8,871 nt of DNA from Pseudomonadota bacterium. GTDB taxonomy: Bacteria; Pseudomonadota; Alphaproteobacteria; Sphingomonadales; Sphingomonadaceae. Positions 6,716 to 8,871 of this stretch are shown here, piece by piece. How positions within the stretch are numbered: the stretch's first letter is position 1; every line of letters starts with the position of its first letter. Location: the NCBI GenBank assembly GCA_023427285.1, contig JAEZBH010000556.1:1-8871 (forward strand). Reading direction: 5' to 3'. Position numbers and translations under genes: made by a program. The notes below the pieces were generated by a model. The model did no database searches and was not told where the DNA came from. It worked only from the letters and a program-made list of their open reading frames with translations.

Positions 6716-6793
6716 CAAGCAGGGGGAACGAGTTCCCCCTTGTGCGCGGAGGCGCACAGCCAAGGACAAGCAGGGGGAACTTGTTCCCCCTGC
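6716..6793. repeat. Array of three hairpins with two copies of a GGGGGAAC palindrome
   Basis: Palindrome 1 (6721-6740) has a perfect 9-bp stem, AGGGGGAAC and its complement, around GA. Palindrome 2 (6770-6793) has a perfect 11-bp stem, GCAGGGGGAAC and its complement, around TT. Their left halves share the 14-bp direct repeat CAAGCAGGGGGAAC (6716-6729 and 6767-6780), a 51-bp period. Between them TGTGCGC (6741-6747) and GCGCACA (6752-6758) form a third 7-bp stem with a GGAG loop. The array starts eight bases after the leuD-like stop. It resembles REP-type extragenic palindromes; no T run follows, so a standard intrinsic terminator is unlikely, though it may protect the 3' end of the mRNA. Confidence 0.85.
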
Positions 6794-6815
6794 ACCCCCT
6801 GTTCGTTTTATCGGG

Positions 6816-6840
6816 CCGCGCCCCGGTTTTGCGTGCGCGG
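6816..6840. repeat. GC-rich inverted repeat downstream of the palindrome array
   Basis: CCGCGC (6816-6821) and GCGCGG (6835-6840) form a 6-bp stem with a 13-base loop containing TTTT. It is short and could arise by chance in GC-rich DNA. From here to about 6960 I see no gene. Confidence 0.35.
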
Positions 6841-6970
6841 ACCTCCGGGGAGGAATCCCCACCCTCCAAATGCCCCGCAATCGCCCGCAAAGGCTCGCTG
6901 AGCGCGACCGGCAAGGGGGGGCCGCTACTACCCCAGCCTTGATGGTTAAAAACCTGCTGTGCGGGGATTT

Positions 6971-6989
6971 ACACGCGAATTCAGCGTGT
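6971..6989. promoter_or_regulatory. Operator-like dyad upstream of the symporter
   Basis: ACACGC (6971-6976) and GCGTGT (6984-6989) are perfect inverted copies around GAATTCA, giving a 19-bp dyad typical in size for a dimeric repressor site. It lies in an AT-richer patch 154 bases before the symporter start, and GAATT recurs at 6990-6994. Binding by the HutC-type regulator is only a guess. Confidence 0.4.
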
Positions 6990-7019
6990 GAATTAAAAAG
7001 CCCGTTTTCTGAGCCGCTT

Positions 7020-7045
7020 CATTATCCGCCCCCCATTATCCACCC
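7020..7045 (+). repeat. Direct repeat CATTATCC[GA]CCC
   Basis: CATTATCCGCCC at 7020-7031 recurs as CATTATCCACCC at 7034-7045, 14 bp apart with a single difference. Spacing of this kind fits two regulator half-sites on one strand, but nothing in the sequence names a binder. Confidence 0.4.
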
Positions 7046-7049
7046 AGTG

Positions 7050-7096
7050 AACAAGCTGAACAGCCGGGCAGTCAATGCGCCCCGGCTGTGCTTGTT
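7050..7096 (+). terminator. Long two-part stem-loop before the symporter: terminator or attenuator candidate
   Basis: The inner stem ACAGCCGGG (7060-7068) pairs perfectly with CCCGGCTGT (7081-7089) across a 12-base loop. The outer stem AACAAGC (7050-7056) pairs perfectly with GCTTGTT (7090-7096), with TGA (7057-7059) as a bulge, for 16 pairs in all. The 3' arm runs into TTGTTTT, a short U tract. The element ends 46 bases before the symporter ATG, so it could end the leuCD transcript, act as a leader attenuator, or both. Confidence 0.6.
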
Positions 7097-7129
7097 TTAG
7101 GGCTGAAAAAATTGCGCCTACAAGAAAGC

Positions 7130-7135
7130 GGGAGG
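7130..7135 (+). promoter_or_regulatory. Ribosome binding site of the symporter gene
   Basis: GGGAGG is seven bases before ATG 7143 and supports that start rather than the later ATG at residue 18. Confidence 0.75.
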
Positions 7136-7142
7136 CCATAGA

Positions 7143-8519
7143 ATGTCATCAGCTCAACCGGCGGGGGCTGCGCCGGGAGTCAGTACACAACCCATGCCGC
7201 TCAAGGTTCAGCTCGGCTGGAGCATCGGCACGCTTGGCCTGACCGCCTTCATGGTCGGCAGCTATCTGCTGCTGCGCTTCATGACCGACTACATGGCCGT
7301 GCCGCCTGCGGTTGCGGGCATCATCTTCGGTCTCGCCAAAATTTACGACGGCATTGCCGATCCGATCTTCGGTGGCCTCAGCGATCGCACCCGCTCCAAG
7401 TGGGGCCGTCGCCGCCCGTATCTGTTCGCGGGCGCGTTCGCCTGCGGCCTCACCTTCATGCTGGCCTTCAACGCGCCGATTGCGGAATCCCGCTCGGGCG
7501 CGGTCGCCATGCTGGTGGCTCTGCTGCTCATGCACGCCACCTCCTACGCCATCTTCGCGGTGCCTTACATGGCCATGCCCGCCGAGATGACCGACAAGCC
7601 GCACGAGCGCTCCAAGATGATGTCTTTCCGCGTCATCAACGGCTCGCTCGGCAACATGGCGGGCGGCTCGGCCACCACGTTCCTCATCGCCTATTTCGGC
7701 GGCGGCCTTGCCGGTCACCGCGTCATGGGCATCATCATGGGCCTTGGCATTTTCGCCGTGCTGATGGCGTGCTTCTGGTTCACCCGCGATGCGCGCCAGC
7801 GCGAGGTTGCCGTCGGCACCAAGCATCTCTCCTACAAGGAGCAGATGAAACTGGCCGCCTCCAACAAGCCGTTCCTCACCCTGCAAGGCGCAAAGCTGAT
7901 GCTGCTGAGCGCGGCGGGCCTGCACACGGCCTCGGCCGCGTTCTTCGTGCAGCGGCGGCTGGAGATGTCGGACGCCTGGCTTGGCGTCATTTATCTGACG
8001 CTGACCATCGGCACGGTTTGCGCCCAGCCGTTCTGGCTGTGGATGGCCAAGCGGTACGGCAAGCGCAGCACCTACCTGATCGCGGGCGTGTTCACTGCCT
8101 TCACCTGGGTGCTGTGGTGGCCGTTCGGCCCCGGCACTGCCGAGTGGATCATCATCGCCATCGGCCTGCTGGCGGGCCTTGGCAACGGCGGCATCGTGAT
8201 GATCTCCCAGTCCATGCTGCCGGACACCATCGAGTACGGCTACCGCACTTCCGGCCAGCACATCGGCGGAAGCCTTGCAGGCCTTTACATCATGGTGGAA
8301 AAACTGGGGCAGGCCATCGGCGCTGCCACCACCGGCATCATTCTGGGCATGTTCGGCTATATCGAGGCCAAGGCGGGCGAGACCGTCACCCAGCCCGAAA
8401 GCGCCGTGCTTGGCATCACGCTTTGCTACTGCGTGTTCTCCACGCTCTTCCTCATTGCCAGCGTCGGCATCATGTCGCGCTACCAGCTGGACGAGCGCAC
8501 CATGGAGTTGCGCAAGTAG
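7143..8519 (+). CDS. GPH/MelB-type cation symporter (major facilitator superfamily)
   Basis: The 458-residue inner-membrane protein has about twelve hydrophobic segments and the marks of the glycoside-pentoside-hexuronide:cation symporter family. IYDGIADPIFGGLSDRT (about residues 67-83) is followed by the loop RSKWGRRRP. AVPYMAMPAEMT lies near residues 140-151, and LPDTIEYGYRTSGQHIGG is the family's C-terminal DxxEYG-type motif. Asp69 and Asp73 align by eye with the cation-binding Asp55 and Asp59 of E. coli MelB, so ion coupling is likely. The helix-I position of MelB's sugar-binding Asp19 appears to be non-acidic here (around Gly32-Leu33), so melibiose-like sugars are not implied. A central cytoplasmic loop (about 215-240) is basic. 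The gene is on the same strand as the leuCD-like pair but 434 bp away, with its own ribosome binding site. Its context suggests import of the substrate of that enzyme or a precursor. The substrate is unknown. Confidence 0.88.
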   Translation: MSSAQPAGAAPGVSTQPMPLKVQLGWSIGTLGLTAFMVGSYLLLRFMTDYMAVPPAVAGIIFGLAKIYDGIADPIFGGLSDRTRSKWGRRRPYLFAGAFACGLTFMLAFNAPIAESRSGAVAMLVALLLMHATSYAIFAVPYMAMPAEMTDKPHERSKMMSFRVINGSLGNMAGGSATTFLIAYFGGGLAGHRVMGIIMGLGIFAVLMACFWFTRDARQREVAVGTKHLSYKEQMKLAASNKPFLTLQGAKLMLLSAAGLHTASAAFFVQRRLEMSDAWLGVIYLTLTIGTVCAQPFWLWMAKRYGKRSTYLIAGVFTAFTWVLWWPFGPGTAEWIIIAIGLLAGLGNGGIVMISQSMLPDTIEYGYRTSGQHIGGSLAGLYIMVEKLGQAIGAATTGIILGMFGYIEAKAGETVTQPESAVLGITLCYCVFSTLFLIASVGIMSRYQLDERTMELRK

Positions 8520-8555
8520 CCAGACCGCTTCCCTCCCCCCCCTTGGGAAGACAAC

Positions 8556-8592
8556 AAGGCCGCTCCGGTGCGAAAGGCATCGGGGCGGCTTT
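8556..8592 (+). terminator. Terminator-like hairpin after the symporter gene
   Basis: Bases 8556-8571 pair with 8577-8592 over 16 positions, counting three G-U wobbles, around a five-base GAAAG loop. The stem is GC-rich and ends in TTT, with only a short T tract after it (TTTGTGCG), so termination may be partial. It starts 36 bases after the stop codon. A smaller CTTCCC/GGGAAG stem over a C run (8528-8550) precedes it. Confidence 0.6.
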
Positions 8593-8654
8593 GTGCGTTC
8601 AGCCCCCGCCCACTCGAGCTGGCGCGCCTGGCGCACCTGCGACAGTTCAGGGGC

Positions 8655-8682
8655 TTGCCACCCGCGCCGCCCGGCTTATGAC
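8655..8682 (+). promoter_or_regulatory. Candidate promoter for the copper chaperone gene
   Basis: TTGCCA (8655-8660) and TATGAC (8677-8682) are separated by 16 bp and lie 40-70 bases before the start codon. Both hexamers are partial matches to sigma-70 consensus, and GC-rich DNA gives few alternatives here. Confidence 0.3.
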
Positions 8683-8721
8683 AAAGGCTCCAAGCCAACC
8701 TAGGGACATGGATCTGATTTC

Positions 8722-8871
8722 ATGATGAAATTCGCCCCCCTGCTTGCCGCTGCGCTGACGCTTGCCGCGCCGCTGGCCCATGCCGCCGACATCAAGGCCG
8801 GGTCTCTGGTCCTCTCCGATCCCTGGTCGCGCGAGACCGCGCCGCGCGCCAAGACCGGCGCGGGCTATGTC
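8722..8871 (+). CDS. Periplasmic PCu(A)C-family copper chaperone (3' partial)
   Basis: Only the first 50 codons are in the window. A Sec signal peptide (MMKFAPLLAAALTLAAPLAHA) is followed by ADIKAGSLVLSDPWSRETAP and KTGAGYV, the characteristic opening of PCu(A)C proteins (DUF461), which carry Cu(I) in the periplasm for assembly of the CuA or CuB site of cytochrome oxidase. The His/Met copper ligands lie beyond the window edge, so metal binding is not confirmed. Two adjacent ATGs (8722 and 8725) are possible starts; the upstream ribosome binding site is weak (GGA at nine bases, or AGGGA at 15). A terminator-like hairpin and about 200 bp separate it from the symporter, so it is probably an independent unit. 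Confidence 0.82.
   Translation, partial: MMKFAPLLAAALTLAAPLAHAADIKAGSLVLSDPWSRETAPRAKTGAGYV

Noticed and set aside
6671..7100. Short open frames of 66-135 codons in the leuD-symporter gap
   Set aside because: They overlap one another in all frames, run through the palindromes, and lack ribosome binding sites; the gap is best read as non-coding.
7149..8636. 495-codon minus-strand frame opposite the symporter
   Set aside because: Low-complexity Ala/Gly/His/Arg composition with no membrane segments or motifs; a mirror of the symporter's codon bias.
7400..8725. 441-codon plus-strand frame overlapping the symporter and running to 8725
   Set aside because: His/Arg/Gly-rich, in a different frame from the symporter, with no ribosome binding site; only its end coincides with the copper chaperone start.

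Overview
The window reads as chromosomal DNA from a GC-rich alphaproteobacterium. The mix of families (a membrane-anchored PD40 propeller protein, an orphan LytTR response regulator, a GPH-family symporter, a PCu(A)C copper chaperone) would suit a sphingomonad or a close relative. That placement is inference from gene content and codon style; no rRNA or other marker gene is present. I saw no tRNA, rRNA, CRISPR array, transposase or phage gene.

Left part (1-3746): the window opens inside a gene whose visible part is one transmembrane helix followed by a TolB/PD40-type beta-propeller, probably the C-terminal part of a CadC-like regulator. Converging on it is a two-gene minus-strand unit encoding two small exported proteins: a hypothetical with a signal peptide, then a probable DUF3617-type lipoprotein carrying a 15-bp tandem repeat. 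Diverging from that pair is a LytTR response regulator with no kinase beside it. It is preceded by a 13-codon open frame that has a far better Shine-Dalgarno than the regulator itself.

Middle and right part (3774-8519): this looks like a functional module. A GntR/HutC-family repressor with a UTRA ligand domain diverges from a leuC-like/leuD-like pair that overlaps by ATGA. After 434 bp rich in hairpins comes a GPH (MelB-type) cation symporter. The dehydratase keeps all three Fe-S cysteines but has a changed substrate loop in the small subunit. It has no leuA or leuB next to it and sits beside a ligand-sensing repressor and a transporter. The best reading is an inducible uptake and catabolic locus whose aconitase-superfamily enzyme may act on something other than 3-isopropylmalate; ordinary leucine biosynthesis cannot be excluded.

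The 434-bp gap (6709-7142) holds two near-identical GGGGGAAC palindromes 51 bp apart with a third hairpin between them, a separate ACACGC/GCGTGT dyad, a short direct repeat, and a long two-part stem followed by a short T run just before the symporter's ribosome binding site. A terminator-like hairpin follows the symporter, and the window ends in the first 50 codons of a periplasmic copper chaperone.
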